Shown here piece by piece: positions 7,230-15,751 of a stretch of 64,000 nt of DNA. The position numbers were made by a program, and so were the translations under genes. The notes under the pieces were generated by a model that searched no databases, was not told where the DNA came from, and saw only the letters and a program-made list of their open reading frames with translations. Every line of letters starts with the position of its first letter. Position 1 is the first letter of the stretch. Location: positions 1-64,000 of the forward strand of contig CAZBXQ010000002.1 in assembly GCA_964495935.1 (NCBI GenBank), read 5' to 3'. This DNA is from JAJYSO01 sp964495935 (GTDB lineage: Bacteria > Bacteroidota > Bacteroidia > Flavobacteriales > Flavobacteriaceae).

Positions 7230-7258
7230 GGTAGGTTTAATCTTTAAAATCTTTTATT

Positions 7259-7519
7259 ATGAAAGTTTTTGTATTTTCACTATTCCTGATGTTTGCGTTT
7301 TCCTTTCAGGGATATTCGAGTAATCAAACGGCCGATAAGGCAGAAAACAAGGAGAACGTAGAAACCTATGCCATCTCTTATCAAGAGCAAGAAAGAGATT
7401 GCGATGCAGAGTCTCTGGCTGTTTTCGAGCGCGTCATGGAATCAACAGATGGAGATATAGATGCAGCTATGGCTGCACATGAGGCGGCTTATGAGGTGTG
7501 CTGGAATGTAACGCATTAA
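7259..7519 (+). CDS. Small acidic secreted peptide P5 (86 aa, two Cys)
   Basis: Fully intact copy. It has the signal-peptide-like leader MKVFVFSLFLMFAFSFQGYS, linker SSNQTADKAENKEN, then the conserved YQEQERDC and an acidic, Ala-rich core that could form a helix. Cysteines are at 48 and 81, near both ends of the core, which suggests a single disulfide closing a helical hairpin. It ends in VCWNVTH. The core is close to that of P2 (DCDAESL at the start, CWN-TH at the end). The GLPGLI gene G6 starts 69 nt downstream across a 12-bp hairpin. No maturation enzyme is encoded nearby, so a plain secreted disulfide peptide is more likely than a modified one. Confidence 0.78.
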   Translation: MKVFVFSLFLMFAFSFQGYSSNQTADKAENKENVETYAISYQEQERDCDAESLAVFERVMESTDGDIDAAMAAHEAAYEVCWNVTH

Positions 7520-7540
7520 AAATTAATTAATCATCAACTC

Positions 7541-7573
7541 AGCTCATTTAATAGAATTAGGATTAAATGGGCT
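7541..7573 (+). promoter_or_regulatory. Intercistronic hairpin of module 5
   Basis: A 12-bp stem, agctcatttaat (7541-7552) with attaaatgggct (7562-7573), contains one G-U pair and lies between the P5 stop and the G6 ATG. A T-rich but broken run follows (tgttgtttctt). Confidence 0.6.
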
Positions 7574-7588
7574 TGTTGTTTCTTCATA

Positions 7589-8329
7589 ATGAAAAAGGTA
7601 ATCTTCAGCATTGTCATGGTATTCGTATTTTACGTCTCTTCTGCCCAGAGTGGTATGGTTATCTATAAAATAACACCGCCGACCAATTTTTCAGAATATA
7701 TTGATACAACCAAAATAAACAAAAATGAACTTGCAAAAAACATCATGCTAAGCTTCTATAAAAAAGCAAAGGCCGCTGCCCCTTATCTAAACTATACCCT
7801 AAATTTTCAGGGTTCTATATCGAGTTTTTCTATGGATGATAGGATGGGAAATGACAACGGAATCGATCCCAAAAAAATCTCAATATACATAGGAACCAAA
7901 GGCCTTTATTATACCAACCTTAATAACGGAAGCGTTCTCCATCAATTTAAAGGGCCTTTAGGCAAGGATTTAATTATTCAATCCGATGTACAGGATATCG
8001 ACTGGGAGATTCAGGAGAAAACCAAAACCATAGCGGGCTATAAATGCCAAAAAGCCATAGGCGATGTTACCATTCCGGGTATTAAAAATGGAGAGATAAC
8101 GGCCTGGTTTTGCCCGGAACTTCCCTTTCAGTTTGGCCCCATGGAATTTGCCGGGCTCCCGGGCTTAATCCTGGGGCTGGAACAACGCGGGTTCTACTTT
8201 CATGCAACCGAAGTTAAACTCGACAAGAAAAACCGGAAAATTACCAAACCCACCAAGGGAGAACTGCTTACTGCCGAAGAATACTACGAATCTTTTAAAG
8301 GCTTTATAGAAAAAGCAAAACAGCGATAA
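7589..8329 (+). CDS. GLPGLI family periplasmic protein G6
   Basis: A 246-residue GLPGLI family protein. The signal peptide ends near SAQ (residue 20). It shows SGMVIYKITPP, DNGIDPK, WEIQEKTKTIAGYKCQKA, AWFCPELPFQFGP and the exact AGLPGLILGLEQ. The last third is almost identical to G2 in protein and close in DNA from about 8119, while the first two thirds have diverged, so the gene is a mosaic. It is the last GLPGLI gene before the outer-membrane protein at 8478, from which it is separated by about 150 bp. Function unknown; it is the best candidate for the functional archetype because its peptide partner P5 is fully intact. Confidence 0.88.
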   Translation: MKKVIFSIVMVFVFYVSSAQSGMVIYKITPPTNFSEYIDTTKINKNELAKNIMLSFYKKAKAAAPYLNYTLNFQGSISSFSMDDRMGNDNGIDPKKISIYIGTKGLYYTNLNNGSVLHQFKGPLGKDLIIQSDVQDIDWEIQEKTKTIAGYKCQKAIGDVTIPGIKNGEITAWFCPELPFQFGPMEFAGLPGLILGLEQRGFYFHATEVKLDKKNRKITKPTKGELLTAEEYYESFKGFIEKAKQR

Positions 8330-8477
8330 AACAGTATCCAGAGATCTTAAAAGTTTAAATACGGTACACTTCGAAATGAATCTATTTTTAAAAATATCCC
8401 AAAATCCATTGAAAAGTAATATTTTAAAAGTTCAAAATTTTCCTTGCGTGTCACAACTCAATATAGGATTTGGTAAA

Positions 8478-11156
8478 ATGCCTATGATAATCGGCATTGT
8501 CCTATTTTTTATCGGGATATCTTCCGCCTTCCCCCAAAATGTTACACTCGAAGGCCGAATTCTGGACAGCCTTAACCAAGGTATCCCCAATACCAATTTG
8601 ATTGCTACACCCCTTCAAGAAGGAGCTAACATCACCTTTGCCATTGCCGGAAACGATGGGGCTTATAATCTTAAACTGGAAAAAGAAATTCCCTATAAAA
8701 TTGCCATTACCTCCCTCGGGTTTTCTTCCTTTACCGACACCCTGACCATTAATAAGGACACCGCCAAAAACTACGTTTTAAAAGAGAGTCACGAAGAATT
8801 AGAACAGGTCGTGGTCAAGGCCAAAATGGCTATGATCGTCAAAGAGGACACCATTACCTACCGCACCGACCAGTTTCGAACGGGTGACGAGCGCAAGCTT
8901 CGCGAAGTTTTAAAAAAACTTCCCGGCGTAGAAGTCGATCGAGAGGGAAATGTAACCGTCAATGGGAAAAAAGTAACTAAACTGATGGTGGACGGACAAG
9001 ATTTCTTTGGCGGCGACACTCGCCTTGGGGTCAACAACATCCCGGCCGATGCCGTCGAGGAAGTGGAGGCCATCGACAACTACAACGAAGTCTCTTTTAT
9101 GAAAGGGCTGAGCGACAGTGACCGCATGGCGATGAACATCAAATTAAAAAAAGACAAAAAGAAATTTACCTTTGGAGAGACCGAAATGGGGGGCGGAATC
9201 AAAAAACGATATTACCTGCATCCCTCCATTTTCTTCTATAGTCCCAATACCACTTTGAATTTTATTGGAAGCCTGAACAACATCAATGATTCCCCGCTGG
9301 ATTTTCAGGACGTAACGCGTTTTAAAGGAGGGTATATGAGCTTTTTAGATAACCCCATCAATTCGGGAGATGCCGGATTGATGCAGTTCTCCAACAGTTC
9401 GAGTATCCGGCATAAAAAAATGCAGTTTGGAGCCGCCAATCTTACGCAGAAACTTACTTCCAAACTGCGTTTAGAAGCCTACTCAATTTTGGCCCGGCAA
9501 GAAGCACAAAGCGAAAACGAAGCCCATACGGAATACCTGACGCAGGATGCCCTTCATGAGGACCGGGAGACCCGGAACACCAATAAGAGTTTTACCAACT
9601 TCAACAAAATACGACTGCGTTATACTCCGGAGATCTCCAAGGATCTGGCCTATGACCTTCTGGCCAATATCACTAATTCCAGTTTATTAAACAGCTTAAA
9701 CTCCCGGGTCGGGGACAGCCTGAACCGAATTTCGACCGATTTGGATCCCTACGAATTTGATATTCACCAGTATCTGCGGTATAATACACAGCCCTCGTAT
9801 GAACACACCACCGAAATACGAGCCGAACACCAATATAAAAGAAACACCCGCCACGCCGATTGGGATTTTGATCATCCCGTGTTTTCGGCCTTAATTCCTT
9901 TTGTAAAAGACGGCGAGGCCAAAGGCTATAACTTTTTACAAGACTATTCCTCAACCACCCAAACCGGTCGGGTCAATGTAAAACACTACTGGGTTTTGAA
10001 TAACGTGAACCATATTTATCCCGTTGCGGGAATCTATTTTTTCGACCAGTCCTACTCCACCACCGATTTCCAACAGTTGCGCAATGGAGACGTCCACCGT
10101 TTTTTGGATAGTGGATTTGACAACGATCTCAATTATCATTTATGGGATCCTTATATCGGATTTCAATACAAATTTAAAATTGGAGAGGTTACCTTCCGGC
10201 CCGGGGTAGTCTATCATCATTATTTTTGGCGGGTAAAACAATTTTCAGAAACCATAACATCCCAAAATAAAGGGGTTTTTCTACCGGAATTTAAACTGGA
10301 ATACAAACCTTCAAGCAGTCGAAAATTACAATTCGACTACAACTTAAAATCTTCCTTTGCCGATGCCGAAAAATATGCCAATCGATTAAGCTTAAAAAGC
10401 TTTAATCAGCTCTACCGAGGGAATGAAAAGCTGGAAAACTCCTTGTATCATAATTTTTCCTTGTTATACCGCAGTTTTAATATCAGCTCGGGAGTTAATT
10501 ATAATTTTATGCTTAATTATAAACGTCGGGAAAGATCGATCCAAAACCAAACGGTCTTAACCGGAATCGACCGGGTCAACACGGCGTTTTACAGCCGTTT
10601 TCCCGAAAACACGCTTTCTCTAAACGGGACGTACAACAAACGCTGGCGGCATCTCTCTACAGGAATCGCGGTACGGGCCTCAACCTCTGATTACACCCGA
10701 ATAATCAACGGAGAAAAGCTGGATTATAATACTGATAATCTTACCTATAGACTTAGAGCCCGCACGATTTTTAAGAATAATCTGCCCAATATCGAAGCAG
10801 GGCTACAACAGAGCTTCAGTCGGACCAAAAACCGGAACTTTAAAAACAGCTATACCTCACTGAGTCCTTTTGTGGAATTGAAATACAATTTTTTAAACGG
10901 ATTTACCCTCAACATGGATTATGATTATAACCGAACCCAAGATCACACCTCCGGAGAAAGTCAGGTTTTCCAGATTGGGAATGCTTCCCTCTTCTACCGG
11001 GGAGAAGACAGTCCCTGGGGCTTCGAAATCCGGATGGATAACGCATTTGATGTAACCACCAAACGTCGGCATTCAGTCAGTGAATTTATGGTTTACGACC
11101 AGCAGGTATTTATTCAACCGCGGACGGTTCTGTTTATTCTGTCCTATCAATTGTAA
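8478..11156 (+). CDS. TonB-receptor-like outer-membrane beta-barrel protein
   Basis: The open frame starts at 8376, but ATG 8478 is preferred because a signal peptide begins there (MPMIIGIVLFFIGISSAFPQ). This gives 892 residues. About residues 22-100 form a carboxypeptidase-regulatory-like domain (GRILDSLNQGIPNTNL ... GAYNL). About 105-220 form a plug-like domain (LREVLKKLPGVEVDREGNV, TKLMVDGQDFFGGD). The rest is Tyr/Asn/aromatic-rich alternating sequence of a beta-barrel ending in SYQL. No TonB box is evident. It belongs to the group of outer-membrane beta-barrel proteins that often neighbour GLPGLI genes. Position at the end of the array suggests that it acts with the GLPGLI proteins, for example in uptake, export or anchoring of the peptides; this is inference. 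Confidence 0.88.
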   Translation: MPMIIGIVLFFIGISSAFPQNVTLEGRILDSLNQGIPNTNLIATPLQEGANITFAIAGNDGAYNLKLEKEIPYKIAITSLGFSSFTDTLTINKDTAKNYVLKESHEELEQVVVKAKMAMIVKEDTITYRTDQFRTGDERKLREVLKKLPGVEVDREGNVTVNGKKVTKLMVDGQDFFGGDTRLGVNNIPADAVEEVEAIDNYNEVSFMKGLSDSDRMAMNIKLKKDKKKFTFGETEMGGGIKKRYYLHPSIFFYSPNTTLNFIGSLNNINDSPLDFQDVTRFKGGYMSFLDNPINSGDAGLMQFSNSSSIRHKKMQFGAANLTQKLTSKLRLEAYSILARQEAQSENEAHTEYLTQDALHEDRETRNTNKSFTNFNKIRLRYTPEISKDLAYDLLANITNSSLLNSLNSRVGDSLNRISTDLDPYEFDIHQYLRYNTQPSYEHTTEIRAEHQYKRNTRHADWDFDHPVFSALIPFVKDGEAKGYNFLQDYSSTTQTGRVNVKHYWVLNNVNHIYPVAGIYFFDQSYSTTDFQQLRNGDVHRFLDSGFDNDLNYHLWDPYIGFQYKFKIGEVTFRPGVVYHHYFWRVKQFSETITSQNKGVFLPEFKLEYKPSSSRKLQFDYNLKSSFADAEKYANRLSLKSFNQLYRGNEKLENSLYHNFSLLYRSFNISSGVNYNFMLNYKRRERSIQNQTVLTGIDRVNTAFYSRFPENTLSLNGTYNKRWRHLSTGIAVRASTSDYTRIINGEKLDYNTDNLTYRLRARTIFKNNLPNIEAGLQQSFSRTKNRNFKNSYTSLSPFVELKYNFLNGFTLNMDYDYNRTQDHTSGESQVFQIGNASLFYRGEDSPWGFEIRMDNAFDVTTKRRHSVSEFMVYDQQVFIQPRTVLFILSYQL

Positions 11157-11173
11157 TTATCAACTTAAAAGAA

Positions 11174-11371
11174 TGAGGTCATTTAAACTTTCAAAAATGG
11201 GCTGCAGAATGACCTTATGGCTCCAGACCCGCCCGCAGACGGGTTTAGTCTTTTTTTGACCGTAGCTATGGCTATGCTCTGCAAAAAAGCTGCCATCTGG
11301 TAACAATAATCTCTATCCCTACCTGCCGAATGGTAGGTTTCGCTTCAATCCCAAAAGTTTAAACCACCTCA
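11174..11371 (+). repeat. MITE-like element, copy A (full length, 198 bp)
   Basis: It begins tgaggtcatttaaacttt and ends aaagtttaaaccacctca, near-perfect inverted ends matching the 18-bp TIR consensus. The interior contains gggctgcagaatgacc and ggtaggtttcgcttcaatcc, shared with copy D at 41744-41942. There is no coding capacity. Confidence 0.8.
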
Positions 11372-11812
11372 ATTCAAAAAATCAGACTTCAGTCTCGTAT
11401 AAATAAATTGTATGGTAATTTAAATGCTTAGAAGGGCTATAAAATTGGGATTTAGTCCATAAATAGAGGGTTTTTAAAGTTCATCGAGAGAATTAAAAGT
11501 TTAGATGACGCCATGCTATGGATAAAATCAGTAGGCTTTAAACAATAGAATCAACAAGATTCCAATAGTACTTATAATCCGCCCCCAATTTCCGTTGGCA
11601 CCAAGTACTCTTTAACAGCACCTCCCCCGTATTCGGAATCAGCTTTATAATAGAGCCTACAAAATTTTTTAGAAAAGACACCGAATAATTTAATCATATA
11701 AAAACCAATTCCCATGCCCCCTATAATAAGAATTCCCGATATCCCTGTTTTTTTTGCAGTTACGCCGCAAATACCTCCTTCACGAAATCGAACGTTAGTC
11801 TTCTTTTTTGAT
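11372..11812. other. Gene-poor stretch between the receptor gene and udk
   Basis: AT-rich, with a further degenerate TIR-like end (aaaagtttagatgacgcca at about 11496-11514). Apart from a doubtful minus-strand frame at 11572-11715, I see no gene here. Confidence 0.5.
11572..11715 (-). CDS. Possible 47-aa small hydrophobic protein or remnant
   Basis: On the minus strand a frame without stops runs from about 11806 to the stop at 11572. The only ATG is at 11715, giving MGIGFYMIKLFGVFSKKF and a polar C-terminus ending in EIGGGL. The upstream part of the same frame encodes a Gly/Ile-rich hydrophobic stretch that would make a better membrane helix but lacks a start codon. It may be a gene remnant. 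No family recognised. Confidence 0.2.
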   Translation of the reverse strand: MGIGFYMIKLFGVFSKKFCRLYYKADSEYGGGAVKEYLVPTEIGGGL

Positions 11813-11820
11813 TATTTTTG
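11813..11820 (+). promoter_or_regulatory. TAnnTTTG -7 box of udk
   Basis: TATTTTTG lies 15 nt before the ATG at 11836. The TTG at 11818, which extends the frame upstream, is part of this box, so 11836 is the better start. Confidence 0.55.
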
Positions 11821-11835
11821 CAAAAACACACGTAT

Positions 11836-12453
11836 ATGCTCATCATTGGAATTGCCGGAGGAACCGGAAGTGGAAAAACTACCGTGGTCAATACCATTGT
11901 AAATCAACTGCAGCATGAAGAAGTTGCAGTCCTATCACAAGATTCCTATTATCGGGATACCAGTCATCTTACTTACGAAGAGCGAACCAAAATTAATTTT
12001 GATCACCCCCAGTCCATCGACTTTGAACTTCTTATCGAGCATTTAAAGAAACTCAAAAAAGGGGAGGTAATCCCGCAGCCGGTATATTCATTTAAAACCC
12101 ACAATCGAACTGGTGAAACCCTCCAAACCGAACCGCGAAGGGTGATGATTGTCGAGGGTATTTTGCTGTTGGCAAACCCCGACTTGCGCAAATTATTCGA
12201 CATTAAAATATTCGTTCATGCCGACAGCGATGAACGACTTATTCGACGGTTAAAACGAGATATTCAGGAGCGCGGAAGGGATATGAACGAGGTCCTCCAT
12301 CGCTATCAAACGACCCTCAAGCCCATGCATCAGCAATTTATTGAGCCTTCTAAGGAGTTTGCCGATATCATCATTCCCTATAATCGGCATAACCTTGTTG
12401 CCGTCGATGTCGTTCAAACCATCATCAAACATCAGCTGAAAGAAGGCACCTGA
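11836..12453 (+). CDS. udk: Uridine kinase
   Basis: A 205-residue P-loop kinase that phosphorylates uridine and cytidine to UMP/CMP in pyrimidine salvage (cytosol). The Walker A motif GGTGSGKTT is at residues 8-16. DSYYRD follows near residue 37, as in uridine kinases, then NFDHPQSIDFELL and the lid region RLIRRLKRDIQERGRD near residue 140. Length is normal for the family. The start at 11836 is favoured over an upstream TTG that lies inside the promoter box. It is followed by ftsK in the same direction, which has its own promoter box. Confidence 0.95.
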   Translation: MLIIGIAGGTGSGKTTVVNTIVNQLQHEEVAVLSQDSYYRDTSHLTYEERTKINFDHPQSIDFELLIEHLKKLKKGEVIPQPVYSFKTHNRTGETLQTEPRRVMIVEGILLLANPDLRKLFDIKIFVHADSDERLIRRLKRDIQERGRDMNEVLHRYQTTLKPMHQQFIEPSKEFADIIIPYNRHNLVAVDVVQTIIKHQLKEGT

Positions 12454-12554
12454 CGTTCTGTAAAAATGCAATCAACTGTTGCAGAAGGAATTAAAAATAT
12501 TTTTAAAATCTTGTAGAGCTTTTAATTTTCATCCCTCTAATCCTATCTTATTTG

Positions 12555-12562
12555 TATTTTTG
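12555..12562 (+). promoter_or_regulatory. TAnnTTTG -7 box of ftsK
   Basis: TATTTTTG lies 21 nt before ATG 12584. It sets the start of ftsK downstream of the longer open frame that begins at 12479. Confidence 0.5.
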
Positions 12563-12583
12563 CAGTTTAACGGAAACCCAACA

Positions 12584-15001
12584 ATGGCCAAAAAGAAGAA
12601 GAAAAATAAAAAAAACCCCCATACGGCTCCCCGGAAAAAAAGAAGCCTTCCCCCTAACCGGGAACAAAAAGTAGTTATCGGGAGTTTTTTAATGCTGTTT
12701 TCCATTGCTCTAATTGTCGCTTTCACCTCTTTTTTACTCACCTGGAAGGCCGATTTCAGCATTTTGGAACAGCTGGAAGACCGAACGGTAGAAACCAAAA
12801 ACTGGCTGAGTAAATTCGGTGTTCAAATCAGCTATCTTTTAATGTATAGAGGATTTGGGGTAGCGGCATACAGCTTGGCTATTTTAACCGGATTAACAGG
12901 CGTTTTCTTATTCTTCCGATTAAAGTTAAAAACTCTGTGGGCGTATTGGGCATGGGGGTTATTTCTTATGATATGGGGTTCCACATGCTTGGGCTTTCTG
13001 GCTTCCAAAAATGCCTTACTGGGAGGCACCATTGGCTTTGAAGTCAATGATTTTTTACAGGACTATACGGGATTTATCGGGACTCTTCTCATTCTTATTT
13101 TTATCGCTATATTCTATTTGGTCATTCGATTGCGAATTACTCCGGAACGAGTGGGGCAATATTTTAATAAAACTCAAAAAGAAATACGATCCGACTTCAA
13201 AGAAGCCAAAATCAGCATTCGGAAGGAGCAAAACCAAAAGTCAAGTACAACTGTACCCACTACTCCAAAAGAGGAATCGGAAGAAAAGGTTCCCGAAACC
13301 CAATCCCCCTCTTGGGAAGCAGAATCTGAGGCTCCTTCAAAATCGGAAGAAATCGAATTAAAACCAGAAAAAATTCGAATTGAATCCAAAAATGAGGATG
13401 AAGATTTGTCCATGGAAGTTGAAGCCGCCCGGGAAGAAATGATTTTTGGAGAGGAAGGCGATTTAAGCGAAAAAATTATCCGGAAATCCGGAGAATATGA
13501 TCCCCGATTGGATCTGAGTAACTATAAGTTTCCCACTATTGAGCTCCTTATTGACTATTCTAAAAACAAAGGCGGGATAACCATTAATCAAGCCGAACTC
13601 GAAGAAAACAAAGACAATATCGTTAATACGCTGAAAAATTATAAAATTGGGATCTCTAAGATTAAAGCAACGGTAGGTCCCACAGTTACCCTATATGAAA
13701 TTGTACCTGAGGCCGGAATACGGATTTCTAAAATCCGAAACCTCGAAGACGATATTGCACTTTCTCTTGCAGCATTGGGAATTCGTATTATCGCCCCGAT
13801 TCCCGGAAAAGGAACAATTGGAATTGAGGTTCCCAACAAAAATCCAAGTATTGTTTCTATGCGATCGGTGCTGGCCTCAAAGAAATTTAAGAATGCTGAA
13901 ATGCAGCTTCCGGTTGCCTTGGGAAAAACAATCTCGAATGAAACTTTCGTCATCGATTTGGTAAAGATGCCCCACCTCTTGATGGCCGGAGCTACCGGTC
14001 AAGGTAAATCGGTTGGGCTTAACGCCATCCTAACCTCTTTGCTTTATCGCAAACACCCGGCCGAAATTAAGTTTGTTTTGGTCGATCCCAAAAAAGTAGA
14101 ACTTACCCTATACAACAAAATAGAACGGCATTTTCTGGCAAAACTGCCCCATAATGAAGAAGCTATAATAACTGATAACTCACAGGTTATTAATACGTTA
14201 AATTCTTTATGTAAAGAGATGGATGAACGCTATGAGCTCCTCAAAAAAGCCATGGTAAGAAACATTAAGGAATATAATACAAAGTTTAAAAAACGAAAGT
14301 TGAACCCGGAAAACGGCCATCGCTACCTTCCATATATTGTCCTTGTGGTAGATGAGTTTGCAGACCTTATCATGACTGCCGGAAAAGAAGTTGAAACCCC
14401 GATCGCACGTTTGGCACAGCTGGCTCGTGCCATTGGGATTCACTTGATTATTGCCACACAACGGCCTTCTGTTAACGTGATCACAGGCATGATTAAAGCT
14501 AATTTTCCGGGCCGGATTGCCTTTCGGGTAACATCCAAAATCGATTCCCGAACAATTCTGGACAGTGGCGGTGCAGATCAACTCATCGGGCGGGGAGATA
14601 TGCTCTTTACCCAGGGTAATACCATCACCCGGCTCCAATGTGCTTTTGTTGACACCCCCGAAGTAGATAAAATCACTGATTTTATCGGATCTCAACGGGG
14701 CTATCCGGAGGCTTTTCTATTACCGGAGTTTGAAAGTGATGAAAGTGGCACAGGAATTGATGCTGATATGGAAGAAAGAGATAATAAATTTAGAGATGCT
14801 GCCGAAATCATCGTTGCCGCACAGCAAGGATCAGCATCCCTTTTACAACGCAAATTAAGAATTGGTTACAATCGCGCCGGACGTCTCATCGATCAATTAG
14901 AAGCTGCGGGAATTGTCGGTCCCTTTCAGGGAAGTAAAGCCCGCGATGTTTTAATTACCGATCTGGCAGCCTTAAACGAGTATTTAGACAATCCGGAATA
15001 A
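12584..15001 (+). CDS. ftsK: DNA translocase FtsK
   Basis: An 805-residue FtsK/SpoIIIE translocase, which moves chromosome ends through the closing septum and helps dimer resolution. The basic N-terminus (MAKKKKKNKKN) is followed by four membrane helices within about residues 40-200 and an acidic/Ser-rich linker shorter than in E. coli. The motor domain has Walker A (GATGQGKSV, near residue 470), VDPKKVELTLYN, and Walker B (VLVVDEFADL, near residue 587). The C-terminal gamma winged helix (LQRKLRIGYNRAGRLIDQLE) binds KOPS-like DNA sites. The chosen start follows the promoter box; the open frame itself extends upstream to 12479. lolA and lptF/G follow in the same direction. Confidence 0.95.
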   Translation: MAKKKKKNKKNPHTAPRKKRSLPPNREQKVVIGSFLMLFSIALIVAFTSFLLTWKADFSILEQLEDRTVETKNWLSKFGVQISYLLMYRGFGVAAYSLAILTGLTGVFLFFRLKLKTLWAYWAWGLFLMIWGSTCLGFLASKNALLGGTIGFEVNDFLQDYTGFIGTLLILIFIAIFYLVIRLRITPERVGQYFNKTQKEIRSDFKEAKISIRKEQNQKSSTTVPTTPKEESEEKVPETQSPSWEAESEAPSKSEEIELKPEKIRIESKNEDEDLSMEVEAAREEMIFGEEGDLSEKIIRKSGEYDPRLDLSNYKFPTIELLIDYSKNKGGITINQAELEENKDNIVNTLKNYKIGISKIKATVGPTVTLYEIVPEAGIRISKIRNLEDDIALSLAALGIRIIAPIPGKGTIGIEVPNKNPSIVSMRSVLASKKFKNAEMQLPVALGKTISNETFVIDLVKMPHLLMAGATGQGKSVGLNAILTSLLYRKHPAEIKFVLVDPKKVELTLYNKIERHFLAKLPHNEEAIITDNSQVINTLNSLCKEMDERYELLKKAMVRNIKEYNTKFKKRKLNPENGHRYLPYIVLVVDEFADLIMTAGKEVETPIARLAQLARAIGIHLIIATQRPSVNVITGMIKANFPGRIAFRVTSKIDSRTILDSGGADQLIGRGDMLFTQGNTITRLQCAFVDTPEVDKITDFIGSQRGYPEAFLLPEFESDESGTGIDADMEERDNKFRDAAEIIVAAQQGSASLLQRKLRIGYNRAGRLIDQLEAAGIVGPFQGSKARDVLITDLAALNEYLDNPE

Positions 15002-15101
15002 CAATGGAATCCATCTGCAAAAACTTAATTTTTTCAATCCACTCTTTACCCTTCTTTTCCTAAAAGGAATGGAGAAAAGATACAAACATGAACGTACAAT
15101 T

Positions 15102-15749
15102 ATGATTAAACAAGGGTTTGTTCTCTGTTGCATTTTACTACTCAATTATAGCAGTTCCGCACAAAATGCTCAAAAAGCAAAAGAGTTGCTGGAAGAAGTA
15201 GCGGCAAAAGTAAAATCTTATGATAACATGGTCATCAAGTTTAATTACACCTTGGAGGATGACGCGCGAAATATTCGACAAAAAACAAAGGGTACAGTAC
15301 AGTCAAAAGGTGATAAATACAAAATAGAGCTCTTGGGAACCACCCGTATATTTGATGGGAATAAGCTTTATGAAATTATACCCGAAGATGAGGAAATTAA
15401 TATTTCTCGATATGATCCTGACGGAGACAACGAATTTTCACCTTCCAAAATGTTTTATTTTTATCAAGACGGATATAGTTTTGAATGGGATATCGAGCAA
15501 AATAACGAAGGGAGAAAAATACAGTATATCAAGCTAAAACCGGACGATCATACCTCTGGAGTCCAGGAGATTCTGTTGGGAATTGACACGCAGACCAAAC
15601 ATATTTATAAAATTATCCAAATCATGGATGATCAAAATAAAATGGTCGTTGATGTAACCAGTTTCAAAGTCAACCAGCCCCTTTCCAAAAATCTCTTTAA
15701 ATTTAATGAGGAAAAATACCAAGGATATTACATCAACAGGCTCGACTAA
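15102..15749 (+). CDS. lolA: Outer-membrane lipoprotein carrier protein LolA
   Basis: A 215-residue periplasmic carrier that takes lipoproteins from the inner membrane to the outer membrane. The start at 15102 puts the signal peptide (MIKQGFVLCCILLLNYSSSAQ) at the N-terminus; the open frame begins 33 nt earlier without adding signal-like sequence. The mature chain has the LolA half-barrel pattern: YDNMVIKFNYTL, TKGTVQSKGDKYKIEL, TRIFDGNKLYEIIPEDEEI, and the terminal FKFNEEKYQGYYINRLD. It lies between ftsK and the lptF/G permease, 2 nt before the latter, so envelope-transport genes are clustered and probably co-transcribed. Confidence 0.9.
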   Translation: MIKQGFVLCCILLLNYSSSAQNAQKAKELLEEVAAKVKSYDNMVIKFNYTLEDDARNIRQKTKGTVQSKGDKYKIELLGTTRIFDGNKLYEIIPEDEEINISRYDPDGDNEFSPSKMFYFYQDGYSFEWDIEQNNEGRKIQYIKLKPDDHTSGVQEILLGIDTQTKHIYKIIQIMDDQNKMVVDVTSFKVNQPLSKNLFKFNEEKYQGYYINRLD

Positions 15750-15751
15750 GC

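Noticed and set aside
564..7519. Peptides as modified RiPP precursors (lanthipeptide, sactipeptide)
   Set aside because: No LanM, radical SAM, YcaO or peptidase-transporter gene is in the window, and the leader looks like an ordinary Sec signal peptide. Plain disulfide peptides are the simpler reading.
8376..8477. N-terminal 34-residue extension of the outer-membrane receptor
   Set aside because: A good signal peptide begins only at 8478; the extension would bury it.
9673..9954. Minus-strand ORFs inside the receptor gene (8858-10139)
   Set aside because: They are shadows of the plus-strand coding sequence, without starts, motifs or promoters of their own.
14207..14695. 162-codon minus-strand ORF within ftsK
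   Set aside because: It lies opposite the highly conserved FtsK motor domain and shows no protein family features.
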